Notes: generated from the letters alone by a model not told the origin. Counted from the stretch's first letter, positions 34,803 through 43,588 are shown. The stretch is 64,000 nt of DNA from Lysinibacillus_B sp042920265 (GCF_042920265.1 NZ_JBDQZI010000004.1:186001-250000), one strand, 5' to 3'. Numbers and translations: made by a program.

Positions 34803-35639
34803 CTATTCTGCAAAATACATAAAACCAAGCGCACCTGGACCAGTATGTGTGCTAATAATTGGGGATGTTAACGTAATATCAATATTTGTAAAGCCTGTCC
34901 CTTTGACTAGTTCCATTAATGGCGTGCCCATTGTTGTTAAACCATTGGCATGTGAAAATCCTACAGCTTTGACTGTTTTTCCGGCTGTATCGTTTTGGAA
35001 CTGCTCAAATAAGTATTTCACTACTTGCTTATAGCTACGTGGTTTCGATACAGGTGTAAATGCACCCGTATCTAGGCTACCAATCGGTTTAATATTTAAT
35101 AACGAACCGAACATCGCTTTCCCTTTACCGATACGACCGCCTTTTACCATGTTTTCTAATGTATCTAGTACAACAAATAAACGAGTATTTTGACGTACTT
35201 GGTCTACACGGGCTACAATTTCCTCTACACTCGCGCCTGCATCGCGAAGACGCACTGCTTCACGTAATTGGAAGGCTAAAGCCCAAGCAATATAGCGTGA
35301 ATCTACTACCGTTACATCTGCCTCTGTAATTTCAGCAGCCTGTCTTGCGGATTGAACGGTACCACTCATCCCACCTGTCATGTGGATTGAAATAATTTGA
35401 TCACCATTTTTACCAAGCTCATCATATAACTCTGTAAACTTCCCCGGTGATGGTTGAGATGATTTTGGTAATTCTTTTGCACTCGCCATTAAGGTTAAAA
35501 AGGATTGTGGCTCTACGTCAACACGGTCGACGTATGTTTTGCCGTCTATTTGAATCGTTAATGGTACGATATGAATGTTTAATTTTTCAATTTCTTGTTG
35601 TGATAAATCACATGTTGAGTCCGTTACGATATGAATCAT
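34803..35639 (-). CDS. DegV family fatty-acid-binding protein
   Basis: A 278-residue two-lobed protein that binds a fatty acid; related FakB proteins present it to the kinase FakA for phospholipid synthesis. N-terminal IVTDSTCDLS, the TSQPSPG-equivalent KSSQPSPGKF and the IHMTGGMSGTVQSA loop are the family landmarks, followed by VVDSRYIAWA and MVKGGRIGKG. ATG 35639 begins MIHIVTDST as usual in the family. It sits between msrA and dfrA in the backbone as in staphylococci, although mscS, isdG and prsA intervene here. Confidence 0.9.
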   Translation of the reverse strand: MIHIVTDSTCDLSQQEIEKLNIHIVPLTIQIDGKTYVDRVDVEPQSFLTLMASAKELPKSSQPSPGKFTELYDELGKNGDQIISIHMTGGMSGTVQSARQAAEITEADVTVVDSRYIAWALAFQLREAVRLRDAGASVEEIVARVDQVRQNTRLFVVLDTLENMVKGGRIGKGKAMFGSLLNIKPIGSLDTGAFTPVSKPRSYKQVVKYLFEQFQNDTAGKTVKAVGFSHANGLTTMGTPLMELVKGTGFTNIDITLTSPIISTHTGPGALGFMYFAE

Positions 35640-35737
35640 TATTTGACACATCCTTTATTGTCTTCATTTTATTATATGTAGTTTAATATTTCCATTCAAT
35701 ATGACATCTGTCATTTCTCTCTATTCACCTACAAAAT

Positions 35738-36808
35738 TTAGTCGTTTCGAAGCCATAGTTCACTGTCAGCTGGTACGAGCTCAATCGCATATTCTTCCAA
35801 TAAATGCTTGCAGACGAATAATATATCTTGTTTCACATCAAGCATCACGCCTGTGTCATTTGTTTTGACAAAATAGCGAATAAATAAACGAAATGAACCC
35901 GGGCGATAATCATCAATTGTGACATGAATGACGTCTTTTTCCGTTTGCGGATGGAGGGTAATTTGCTCCCGTATTTTTTCCACAACAGCCCGTAAACTTT
36001 CCTCACTATTAGATGAAGAAACGTAAAAGCTTTGTTCACATTTCCGTTTTACACGCTTACTTAAATTATAAATTGGACGATTAACTAAATAAGCGTTCGG
36101 CACATATACAAGCCCTTTATCGCCTGTTTGAATAAGTGTACTACGAAGGTTGATATCCTCTACCACACCATCAATTTTTTGATCTTCTGTTGCAATCCAA
36201 TCGCCAATTTGAAATGGCTTATCTAGCGCAACACTCATACCGCCGAAAATATGAGTTAATGTATCACGAATCCCAAAGGCTAGCGCTACCCCAGTTAGCC
36301 CAATCGCTGTTAAAAAGCCATTTAAGTTAAAATCCCACAGCGAAGCAATGGAAAACAGCGCCACCAACATAACTAATACTTTACTAATACGCAGGAAAAA
36401 CGGTGTTAAAATATCTTGGTCTTTTCCTGTCTGTAGCCGCTCTGGATAAAGTAAATAAAAAGTTAATAAATCATACAACCCTTTAAAGGCAAAATAGAAC
36501 ATGAACGACATAAATAAGTCTTTCGTCGATTCAGTTGTGAGTAACCGTACTTCAAATAAAATGGCCACACTAATTGTAATGACAACCGTCATAAACGCAT
36601 AACGAGTCGCTTTACTAAACTGTTCCGTAATATCGGCTATCACACTTCGCCCTTTTCGCCTTAGGAAATTAGCGAACGCCTTAATGCTTGGCTTTAAAAT
36701 ATAGCGCTGGATGAGAAAGCCTACAATAATAATTGCAATAGCTATTACTATGTCTTGCCAAATCTGTTGTTGAACATTAAGCAACAACTGTTGAATTGAA
36801 TCAACCAT
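35738..36808 (-). CDS. Small-conductance mechanosensitive channel family protein
   Basis: A 356-residue MscS-type channel with TM helices at about 18-37, 66-85, 91-112 and 130-175. The pore-lining helix and beta domain are recognisable in LTAIGLTGVALAFGIRDTLTHIFGGMSVALDKPFQIGDWI and the following VVEDINLRSTLIQ. The C-terminal alpha/beta domain is complete. It releases solutes under hypo-osmotic shock. Single gene with an isdG-type gene further upstream. Confidence 0.92.
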   Translation of the reverse strand: MVDSIQQLLLNVQQQIWQDIVIAIAIIIVGFLIQRYILKPSIKAFANFLRRKGRSVIADITEQFSKATRYAFMTVVITISVAILFEVRLLTTESTKDLFMSFMFYFAFKGLYDLLTFYLLYPERLQTGKDQDILTPFFLRISKVLVMLVALFSIASLWDFNLNGFLTAIGLTGVALAFGIRDTLTHIFGGMSVALDKPFQIGDWIATEDQKIDGVVEDINLRSTLIQTGDKGLVYVPNAYLVNRPIYNLSKRVKRKCEQSFYVSSSNSEESLRAVVEKIREQITLHPQTEKDVIHVTIDDYRPGSFRLFIRYFVKTNDTGVMLDVKQDILFVCKHLLEEYAIELVPADSELWLRND

Positions 36809-36910
36809 AAATCCACCTACTCTTACTAGAATGCGTAAGAATCATAGCATGACTCCTTCTTTTACACAAATTATCACTATACATATGTTCAAATTGATGC
36901 TCGAAATAGG

Positions 36911-36951
36911 AAAAAGACGAACCACAATACGATTGCGATTCGTCTTTTTTT
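36911..36951 (-). terminator. Intrinsic terminator of the IsdG-type gene
   Basis: AAAAAGACGAA pairs with TTCGTCTTTTT (11 bp); T-rich on either strand. Confidence 0.8.
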
Positions 36952-36978
36952 ACTTTATCCGCCATTAATGGAAGATAT

Positions 36979-37299
36979 TTATTTCGCGATTTCAGCTGCT
37001 ACTTTAGCAACAACGATTTGGCTTGTAATGACAGGAGAGTTTGGATCTGGTGCGTCACCTGTTGGACGTTTATGCGCTTCTTTAAACGCATCTGATTCAC
37101 GCCATACACCGAATGATTTTTCATCCTCCCAGTACATGACAACACTCATTTCATCGTACTCTTCAAATTGTGTAGACACTAATACCTCTACTTTGTGGAA
37201 GCCTTCAAATTGTTGTAATGGACCTGGCTTCGCAAACATGGGCGCCATTTTTTCAGCCATGCCTTTTTTTACTTGAATACGGTTCGTTACTGTAATCAT
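36979..37299 (-). CDS. IsdG-family haem-degrading monooxygenase
   Basis: A 106-residue ABM-fold enzyme that opens haem to release iron. The catalytic triad of staphylococcal IsdG (Asn7, Trp67, His77) appears at Asn6, Trp66 and His76 with the same spacing, in TNRIQV and VWRESDAFKEAHKR, and the PNSPVI segment also matches. A Fur-like palindrome sits about 40 nt upstream of the start (37338-37352), consistent with iron-starvation control. GGAG ribosome site present. No haem-uptake genes are visible nearby. Confidence 0.88.
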   Translation of the reverse strand: MITVTNRIQVKKGMAEKMAPMFAKPGPLQQFEGFHKVEVLVSTQFEEYDEMSVVMYWEDEKSFGVWRESDAFKEAHKRPTGDAPDPNSPVITSQIVVAKVAAEIAK

Positions 37300-37337
37300 T
37301 TACATACATCTCCTTAGTTGGAAATCAAACATCAGAT

Positions 37338-37352
37338 TGAGAACACTTCTCA
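37338..37352 (-). promoter_or_regulatory. Candidate Fur box
   Basis: TGAGAACACTTCTCA is a 6-3-6 perfect palindrome that matches the 7-1-7 Fur consensus TGATAATNATTATCA at 10 of 14 positions. It overlaps the end of a TATTAT -10-like element upstream of the IsdG-type gene. A second perfect palindrome, TCACATATGTGA, lies at 37369-37380 in the -35 area. Confidence 0.5.
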
Positions 37353-37445
37353 TAATATATTTATTAAATCACATATGTGACAGTAGTGCAACTATATTTT
37401 TGGTAAAAAAAGCCGTTATCCATCATACTCTGTACGAAAATTACA

Positions 37446-38336
37446 TTATTCAAATAATGTCTTTTTAATGTCGTACTCTTTCATTTTTTCTTCTACCCAT
37501 GTAGCATATTGTTCATTCACACGACTGTCTAGTAACATTTGACGCGCTTCTTCCTTGCTTGTCTCATAGTCAGCCGCTTTTGCTTCAATTTTATCTGTTA
37601 CTTTAATAATATGGTAACCATGTTCTGTTTTAACTGGTTCTTTACTTACTTCCCCAACATTTATCGCAAATGCCGCTTTTTCAAATTCTGCTACCATTTC
37701 ACCGCGCCCAAAGAAACCTAATGCGCCGCCGTTTTCAGCATTGGACTCATCAATTGAATATTCTTTTGCGAGCTTGGCAAAGTCTCCCCCTGCGTTTAAT
37801 TTCTCAATGACTTCCTTCGCTGTCGCTTCATCTTCTACTAAAATGTGGCTTGCTTCCACTTGCTCTTCCGTACTAAAGGAATCTTTATTTTCCTCAAAGT
37901 ACGCCTTTACATCCTCTTCTTTAATATCAATTTGATCTTCCATCACTTTTAGCGTTAATAAATAGATTTCAACGTCTTTCAGAATATCTTCTTTTGTCAT
38001 ATTATAACCTTTTAACGCCTCAAGCAGTGCATCTTCTCCACCATATGATTCTGTATAAGTTTTGTATTCTTCTTGTATTTCTTTATCCGATATTTTTATA
38101 TCTAATTTTTTCGCTTCTAGCTCCACAATTTTATTTGTAATTAAGGAATCTAATACACTTGGTCCGTATTGACCTTGCAATAAACGATTTAATTCTGCTT
38201 CTGTAATCACCTCATCATTGACCGTTGCAACCGTTCGAGAATCGCCGCCATTATCTGAGCAGCCTACTAGGAAAGCTGATAAAGCGATTGGTGCCGCTAC
38301 CATTTTTAATATTTTCTTTACTTTTTGTCGATCCAT
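37446..38336 (-). CDS. prsA: Foldase lipoprotein PrsA (parvulin PPIase)
   Basis: A 296-residue lipoprotein that folds secreted proteins on the outer face of the membrane. Signal with lipobox LVGC, SurA-like N-terminal chaperone region, a parvulin domain (ASHILVEDEATAKEV, GGDFAKLAKEYSIDES, GALGFFGRGEM, VKTEHGYHIIKV) and a C-terminal helical region. ATG 38336 is preferred (8 nt from GGAGG) over ATG 38342, which is 2 nt from it. Standard length. Confidence 0.95.
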   Translation of the reverse strand: MDRQKVKKILKMVAAPIALSAFLVGCSDNGGDSRTVATVNDEVITEAELNRLLQGQYGPSVLDSLITNKIVELEAKKLDIKISDKEIQEEYKTYTESYGGEDALLEALKGYNMTKEDILKDVEIYLLTLKVMEDQIDIKEEDVKAYFEENKDSFSTEEQVEASHILVEDEATAKEVIEKLNAGGDFAKLAKEYSIDESNAENGGALGFFGRGEMVAEFEKAAFAINVGEVSKEPVKTEHGYHIIKVTDKIEAKAADYETSKEEARQMLLDSRVNEQYATWVEEKMKEYDIKKTLFE

Positions 38337-38434
38337 TTTCATTTCCTCCAATAAATAATCTTCTGTACAGTGTAACAAAGTATTGTGTCAAACATACGTC
38401 AAGACGCTTTCGCTAATTTTAGTCGGAAAATAGT

Positions 38435-38884
38435 TCATTGCTCTGTACTAGCAATGAACACTAAATCCCCAACGAGCGATTGCGCCATCATTTTACTTAC
38501 CGCCAATCCTAAAACTAAGCCCCGCACTTTATATTTTTTTTGTTCACCACGATAAAAACGGTCAAAAATAAACGGTTGCTCTTCTAGCGAAATACCACAA
38601 CCATTCTCTTTTACATCCACTACACTAAATTGTTCGTCCGTCTGTAATGATACATGAATATTTCCACTACCGTCCATTGCTTGCTCCGCATTCGTCAATA
38701 AATTCACTAAAATTTGCTGCACTCGTACTAAATTTACTTGGGCATGAATCTCTTCTTCTAACGTTGAATAATGGTACTGAAAAAGATGGATGAATCTTTG
38801 ATAGAATAGTCTTGCATCCATAATTAATATTTGATTCACAATTTTCTCAGTTGTAGCATGGAGGGATGTTAACTTCTGTTTCAT
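38435..38884 (-). pseudogene. Histidine kinase remnant (HATPase_c only)
   Basis: A 149-residue frame that begins without a ribosome site inside what should be the dimerisation region. It keeps an N box (QILVNLLTNAEQAM), G1 (ENGCGI) and F box (IFDRFYRG), but the G2 box is damaged (RGLVLGLAVS instead of GTGLGLSIS). There is no sensor, TM, HisKA phospho-acceptor or partner response regulator. Most likely the decayed 3' end of a kinase gene; expression as an isolated ATPase domain cannot be excluded. Confidence 0.65.
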
Positions 38885-38926
38885 ATAGTTAGTACTTATT
38901 ATTGAAAAAATACAAATTTGTAATGG

Positions 38927-38957
38927 AAAAGCTGCTCCTTTTGAGGAACAGCTTTTT
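38927..38957 (-). terminator. Intrinsic terminator of the 38960-40003 gene
   Basis: AAAAGCTG and CAGCTTTT arms plus TCCT/AGGA form a hairpin directly after the stop codon at 38960; T-rich on the minus strand. Confidence 0.7.
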
Positions 38958-38959
38958 CG

Positions 38960-40003
38960 TTAAATCGCCTCTATATATGCCATTCTACGCTCGATGATTG
39001 CTTTTAATTCACCTGGTTGATCACAGCGAATCGCTACCTTTGAATAGTCCTTCTCAATCCCCATAAACAATGTCGCCTTGATTGGATTTTTCATATATAA
39101 AATCATCTGTGGCTGCCCCTCTTCAAATTCCCGGGCAATAAAGGCTAATGTATCCTTCGAAACTTTCTTCTCAAGCTCTGTTCGGTCCTCACATACATAG
39201 TCAATATCCGCAAAACGAATTTTCGCACGCTTCATTAAACCGAGTGAAATATACATGGCATCGTCTGTCACATGAACCGGATTTAATCGTACAGCATTTA
39301 TATCGCCTAAAAAGAAAAACACGGAGTAGATGTTGATGATCAGTAAGACAATCGATAGTATCATTGATTTTTCATGTAGCCACCAATGGAATCCAAGTGT
39401 TTCGAGAATAATAGCATGAATGATCATGACCATAAAAGCAATGTAGCTTGAGTTTTTGTGAAGTGTAATCCCTTCAGGCGCTTTCTTTTTCCATGCAAAC
39501 AGCGCATAGTAAAACATCAATAATTCTGAGCATAATATTTGAATCATTGGATTTTTCTTTACATATTTATCTATCGCATAATGAAAAGAGAACACAGTTG
39601 GAATGTTGCTCGATTTTACAAAAGCCATGATTTTGGGAATATAACGAATAAACGTCATAATGAGCAAAATTTCAAACGTAACGATTGCGGCTTCGGCTAA
39701 TAGACCTACCCATGTTACGGCAACATACGGCTCTAGCATCGCACTCGGAATCATCAATCTTGCTAAAATACAGCCTAGTGCTGCAACAGCAATTGCCGTC
39801 TTAATAGAAAACTTGCGCATGATGAGCATGACAAACAATGGCAGCATAATCATGAAATCAATCAGAGAACCAAGCACTACCCCATCTTTCTCTACAGGCA
39901 AAATACTCGCGCCAAATTGCGTTCGGTATAACATCGTATTACTTATTAATAATAGCAACAACATGACTAGCCATAACGGTCTACCTTTTTCAATCACCTT
40001 CAT
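38960..40003 (-). CDS. Multi-pass membrane protein, MarR-linked
   Basis: A 347-residue protein with about seven N-terminal hydrophobic helices (to about residue 245) and a cytoplasmic C-terminal domain of PH-like character (VHVTDDAMYISLGLMKRAKIRFADIDYV). It resembles Bacillus proteins often mislabelled beta-carotene 15,15-monooxygenase. ATG 40003 has AGGAGG 9 nt upstream. The start overlaps the end of the marR gene by 14 nt, so the two form an operon. Function unknown; may export or sense the MarR ligand. Confidence 0.7.
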   Translation of the reverse strand: MKVIEKGRPLWLVMLLLLLISNTMLYRTQFGASILPVEKDGVVLGSLIDFMIMLPLFVMLIMRKFSIKTAIAVAALGCILARLMIPSAMLEPYVAVTWVGLLAEAAIVTFEILLIMTFIRYIPKIMAFVKSSNIPTVFSFHYAIDKYVKKNPMIQILCSELLMFYYALFAWKKKAPEGITLHKNSSYIAFMVMIIHAIILETLGFHWWLHEKSMILSIVLLIINIYSVFFFLGDINAVRLNPVHVTDDAMYISLGLMKRAKIRFADIDYVCEDRTELEKKVSKDTLAFIAREFEEGQPQMILYMKNPIKATLFMGIEKDYSKVAIRCDQPGELKAIIERRMAYIEAI

Positions 40004-40439
40004 TGTCATACTCCTCCTGTACAATCGTATTTAACTTTTCAAGAATCATTAAAAGTTGTTGTAAATCCTCTAATGATAATTTCCCGTATACACGTTCATT
40101 CATTTCTTGCTGTAGCTTTTCTGCGGAAGTAAAATATGCCTCTCCTTTCTGTGCGAGCGCTAACTTAATCTCTCGTCGATTGTCAGGATTAATGTTTCGA
40201 GAAATATAGCCTCTTTCTTCGAGCTTATTAAGTAACTGGCTAACGGCACTATTGGAAACATGTAAATGTTGCGCTAACGCTTTTGTAGTCGATACATTAG
40301 ATTGAATCAATTCCAATAGCAGCACTTGTTTTGCGGTTAATTGATTGTCAAGACGGCTTTCATATTTACTAGCTAACTGCACAATCAATTCATTTTGTAA
40401 AACATTAATTTGTTCAATATATGTATTCTTCAAATTCAT
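39990..40439 (-). CDS. MarR family transcriptional regulator
   Basis: A 149-residue winged-helix dimer. N-terminal dimerisation helix, recognition helix in STTKALAQHLHVSNSAVSQLLNKLEERGYISR, wing in NPDNRREIKLALAQKG, C-terminal dimer helix. It sits at the head of an operon with a membrane protein and has a palindromic candidate operator at 40447-40471, consistent with autorepression relieved by a small molecule. Confidence 0.88.
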   Translation of the reverse strand: MNLKNTYIEQINVLQNELIVQLASKYESRLDNQLTAKQVLLLELIQSNVSTTKALAQHLHVSNSAVSQLLNKLEERGYISRNINPDNRREIKLALAQKGEAYFTSAEKLQQEMNERVYGKLSLEDLQQLLMILEKLNTIVQEEYDNEGD

Positions 40440-40446
40440 AACCCCT

Positions 40447-40471
40447 AGTTAATAATTAAGTTACCTTAACT
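40447..40471 (-). promoter_or_regulatory. Candidate MarR operator
   Basis: Nested palindromes: outer AGTTAA (40447-40452) / TTAACT (40466-40471), and inner TTAAG-TTAC-CTTAA (40456-40469). It lies 8 nt upstream of the marR start, where bound repressor would block transcription. Confidence 0.5.
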
Positions 40472-40504
40472 ATACAGTTCCCTACATAATTTTTCCATAA
40501 TAAA

Positions 40505-40540
40505 AAACACGCGAAACCTAAGTGATTTCGCATGTTTTTC
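40505..40540 (-). terminator. Intrinsic terminator of dfrA
   Basis: AACA-c-GCGAAA pairs with TTTCGC-a-TGTT, flanked by A and T runs; it lies between the dfrA stop and the marR promoter region. Confidence 0.7.
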
Positions 40541-40541
40541 A

Positions 40542-41012
40542 TTACTTTTCATAAATACAATATTGGAATGTCATACCTTCTGGTGTAGTAATCGGCTCTT
40601 GGCAGCTTGTCTTTTTCCAGCCTTCATACGGTGGGAAATACGTATCGCCTTCAAATGCATAATCAATCTCCGTAATATACAATCGATCTGCTATTGACAG
40701 GCTTTCTTTAAAAATTTGCTCCCCACCGATAATCATAATTTCCTCTACATCGCCAGCAAGCTGAATCGCTGCTTCTACACTGCCGACAACCTCAATGCCG
40801 TCCGCTTCATATGCAGGATTTCTTGTAATCACGATATTACGACGGCCTGGTAGCGGACGACCAATGGATTCAAACGTTTTACGTCCCATAATAATTGGCT
40901 TCCCCATCGTCATTTCTTTAAAGTATTGAAGTTCACCAGGCAAATGCCACGGCATCTTATTATTTACCCCAATTACTCGATTTTTATCATGTGCAACAAT
41001 TAATGAAATCAT
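40542..41012 (-). CDS. dfrA: Dihydrofolate reductase
   Basis: A 156-residue NADPH-dependent reductase producing tetrahydrofolate. Trp22 and the catalytic acid Glu27 (PWHLPGEL), the GRKTFESIG cofactor loop, NIVITR and IMIIGGEQIF are all present. ATG 41012 has GGAG 7 nt upstream; the preceding in-frame TTG is rejected. It is usually adjacent to thyA in Bacillales; here thyA lies about 17.5 kb away with accessory genes between. Confidence 0.96.
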   Translation of the reverse strand: MISLIVAHDKNRVIGVNNKMPWHLPGELQYFKEMTMGKPIIMGRKTFESIGRPLPGRRNIVITRNPAYEADGIEVVGSVEAAIQLAGDVEEIMIIGGEQIFKESLSIADRLYITEIDYAFEGDTYFPPYEGWKKTSCQEPITTPEGMTFQYCIYEK

Positions 41013-41214
41013 CAAAAATCTCCTTTATACGTGAAGTGGTCATTTAATTTTTAAATACTGACTATATCTTTCTAATATATGGATAAATACAGTCTTTTTA
41101 AACTTTATTGTTTTTAGCTTTTGTTCAAAATATGTATTCGCTCTATATTTCTTTATAGAGGGTACAAATACTAAAAATAAATTACTACTAATAGATGATA
41201 CGAGCAAAACTTAA

Positions 41215-41262
41215 CACAAGAAGCCCCCACTTCAAGCTTCTGCTAAGTGCTGGATAGTTCAC
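41215..41262. mobile_element. Possible decayed IS200/IS605-type end
   Basis: GAAGCCCCCACTT, loop, AAGTGCTGGATAGTTCAC has the form of the right-end hairpin of IS200/IS605 elements (GAAGCCCC-stem...GGGG-TAGTTCAC), with mismatches in the stem. No transposase is attached. The rest of 41013-41340 shows no gene. Confidence 0.35.
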
Positions 41263-41334
41263 AGTAATTTGTATCTCAACGTTATTTTATCATGTCTTAC
41301 TATTATTTTAATACTATATAAGTTCATTGTAATG

Positions 41335-41500
41335 TTCCAGCATAAGGATTGACTTTAACAATCAGCCTACATGTTGCGCGCTGATCGTCTCATTTGATTG
41401 CATTTTGGTGAAGAAATAAATGTTTTTGACCGTTTACTGCAGGGTTTTTGCTCGGATACGGCAACGTTTTGCTCGTGCCGGGAGTTTTGCTCACACTACA
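41335..41500. repeat. Dispersed repeat family F, copy F2
   Basis: Begins GTAATGTTCCAGCATAAGG and ATTGACTTTAACAATCAGCC as in F3, continues with a block shared with F1 (TGATCGTCTCATTTG, AATAAATGTTTTTGACCGTT), then a degenerate tandem of about 21 bp: TTTTGCTCGGATACGGCAACG, TTTTGCTCGTGCCGGGAG, TTTTGCTCACACTACAC. Confidence 0.7.
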
Positions 41501-41506
41501 CACTAA

Positions 41507-41534
41507 AAGCGCCCTGTTCATGACGAGGGCGCTT
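41507..41534 (-). terminator. Intrinsic hairpin after repeat F2
   Basis: AAGCGCCCT / AGGGCGCTT, 9 bp perfect with a 10-nt loop, followed by TTTT on the minus strand. It may terminate the fatty-acid operon transcribed from the right. Confidence 0.6.
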
Positions 41535-41559
41535 CTTACAGATTTTCCGAACGAGAAAG

Positions 41560-41959
41560 CGCATTCCTTTAGGTGTGGGATGAAAGTGAGATCAGACAAA
41601 GAGTAGCTTATGGCTACCTCAGTTGTCTGAAATGTGCTACACTTTGCTGATAGACAAGTACAAGTCTCTAAAACCATTTCGTTCGTTGATAATTGGATAT
41701 AGTATGAGGTTGCACGAACTAAATCGCTTCGTGTGTAAAACGATATGTGTCGTCATGCAAAAGACGCTAAAACATAGACGAACAAACAATCTGGCTCGTT
41801 TGGTAATAGAACGAGCGCGGTATCTGCTATATGCACTGGATACGGAGTGGTGATGGCACACCGCAATCTTGCACGTCAGCCGTAGCAGAAATGTAATCGG
41901 TCTTTGGTAGCAAGAATCCCACTGGTATCAGTCAGCTTACCCATTTATGGGTGGGAGTG
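41560..41959 (+). mobile_element. IS200/IS605 (tnpB-type) 3'-end remnant
   Basis: The right edge reads AGCCGTAGCAGAAATGTAAT, then GTAGCAAGAATCCCACTGG, an ACCCAT/ATGGGT hairpin, and ends GTGGGAGTGTCAA. This is the arrangement I know from the 3' end of tnpB-bearing IS200/IS605 elements, whose transcript is the guide (omega/reRNA) of TnpB. No tnpA or tnpB frame survives: the 76-codon plus frame at 41623-41853 has no TnpB motifs. Probably an internally deleted, immobile copy. The left edge is only estimated. Confidence 0.5.
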
Positions 41960-41965
41960 TCAAAT

Positions 41966-43588
41966 TTAGGCTTGGGGTGTATAACCCTTTAATTCTTCAC
42001 GTAGCTTTGCTTTTAAAAACTTCCCTACGGATGTTTTCGGAATTTCATTTAAAAAGACAATATCATCTGGCACCCATTTCTTCGGGAATTGTGCCTCTAA
42101 ACTTTCGAGTAATTCTTTCTTATTAATAATCTCTTTAAATTCTGGCTTTGGTACAACGCAAGCAAGTGGACGCTCAATCCATTTTTCATGTGGAATCGCA
42201 ATCACCGCTGCTTCAAATACTTTACTATGTGTCATTAATGCATTTTCCAGTTCAATCGAAGAAATCCATTCACCGCCTGATTTTATTAAATCTTTTGTTC
42301 GATCGGTAATGCGAATATTTCCTTCTGGTGTGTAGACGGCAATATCTCCTGTATACAACCACCCATCCTTAAAGGCTTCCTTCGTTCGTTCATCTTTATA
42401 GTAGTTAGATGCTATCCATGGACCACGTACAATGATTTCGCCCATTGTTTGACCATCCCACGGAACATCACCGTTTTCATTCACAACTCTTGTCTCTATA
42501 AAGGGCACAGTTAACCCCTGTGTTAGACGAACATTCATTTTTTCATCAAAACTATAATCATCCATATCGGATGTCAAAACCGATAAGCTGACAAGCGGGG
42601 ATGTTTCTGTCATCCCAAAACCTGTAAAGTATTCTACACCCATTTCTTCAAATGCACGAATCAGCCCTAATGGGGATGCCGAGCCGCCACATATTAAACA
42701 ACGCAAATGGGACAAATCTCGTGGATTTGCTTGCTGCTCTTGCAGAACACCTAACCAAATCGTTGGTACACCCGCAGATACAGTTACTTTATATTGCTCA
42801 AATAAATCTAAAATTAACGGTGGTGTAAACATTGGGCCTGGTAATACTTGTGTAATGCCTAAATTGACACACGCAAATGGCAGTCCCCATGCATTAGCAT
42901 GGAACATTGGCACAACAGGTAAAACGACATCTCGCTCTTTTAATGCCACTCCGTCCGCAAAAGCCATGACAGTGCTGTGTAATACAATACTGCGATGCGT
43001 GTACACAACACCTTTAGGCATACCCGTTGTTGCACTTGTATAACACATGCCTGCTGGTGCATTTTCATCTAAATCTTCTGGAAACTCGTAATCATCTGAA
43101 GCTGCCGCTAAAATTGCCTCATATGAATAAGCATTTGGTAGTGTCGTTTTCGTTAAATCTACGTGATCCCCACAAATGACATAGGCTTTCACTGTTTTAA
43201 AATGTGGTGCCACTGCTTCCACTAACGGTAGCAGTGAATCGTCTACTAAAATAATTTCATCTTCTGCATGATTGACAACATAAACAATATGCTCTGGAAA
43301 CAATCGAATATTTACCATATGCAACACAGCGCCAGCACATGGCACGGCAAAATACGCTTCTAAATGACGATGATGATTCCAACAAAATGTCGCTACTTTC
43401 GCTCCTCTCGTCATCCCTAACTTTTCTAATGCAGCAGCAAGTTTACGTGTTCGTTGCCCATATTCTTTATACGTAAACTCATGAATTGTATTTTCAGCTG
43501 TACGTGAAATAATTTTTTTATGACCAAAATAACGTTCTGCGCGATTTAAAAAATTGGTTAATAGTAAAGGCATATTCATCATATGCAT
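41966..43588 (-). CDS. Fatty-acyl-CoA synthetase (AMP-forming)
   Basis: A 540-residue ANL-superfamily ligase that activates a medium/long-chain fatty acid. ATP motif YTSATTGMPKGVVYTHRS, FGMTETSP, TGDIAVYTPEGNIRITDRTKD hinge, GGEWISSIELE and the C-terminal catalytic Lys in TSVGKFLKAKL are intact. ATG 43588 is chosen (GGGGCGAT upstream); the frame from 43633 starts 2 nt after the SDR stop without a ribosome site. Last gene of a four-gene beta-oxidation operon. Confidence 0.9.
   Translation of the reverse strand: MHMMNMPLLLTNFLNRAERYFGHKKIISRTAENTIHEFTYKEYGQRTRKLAAALEKLGMTRGAKVATFCWNHHRHLEAYFAVPCAGAVLHMVNIRLFPEHIVYVVNHAEDEIILVDDSLLPLVEAVAPHFKTVKAYVICGDHVDLTKTTLPNAYSYEAILAAASDDYEFPEDLDENAPAGMCYTSATTGMPKGVVYTHRSIVLHSTVMAFADGVALKERDVVLPVVPMFHANAWGLPFACVNLGITQVLPGPMFTPPLILDLFEQYKVTVSAGVPTIWLGVLQEQQANPRDLSHLRCLICGGSASPLGLIRAFEEMGVEYFTGFGMTETSPLVSLSVLTSDMDDYSFDEKMNVRLTQGLTVPFIETRVVNENGDVPWDGQTMGEIIVRGPWIASNYYKDERTKEAFKDGWLYTGDIAVYTPEGNIRITDRTKDLIKSGGEWISSIELENALMTHSKVFEAAVIAIPHEKWIERPLACVVPKPEFKEIINKKELLESLEAQFPKKWVPDDIVFLNEIPKTSVGKFLKAKLREELKGYTPQA

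Noticed and set aside
41623..41853. 76-codon plus frame in the IS remnant, considered as tnpA or tnpB
   Set aside because: No HUH/Tyr motif of TnpA and no RuvC or zinc-finger motif of TnpB can be found.
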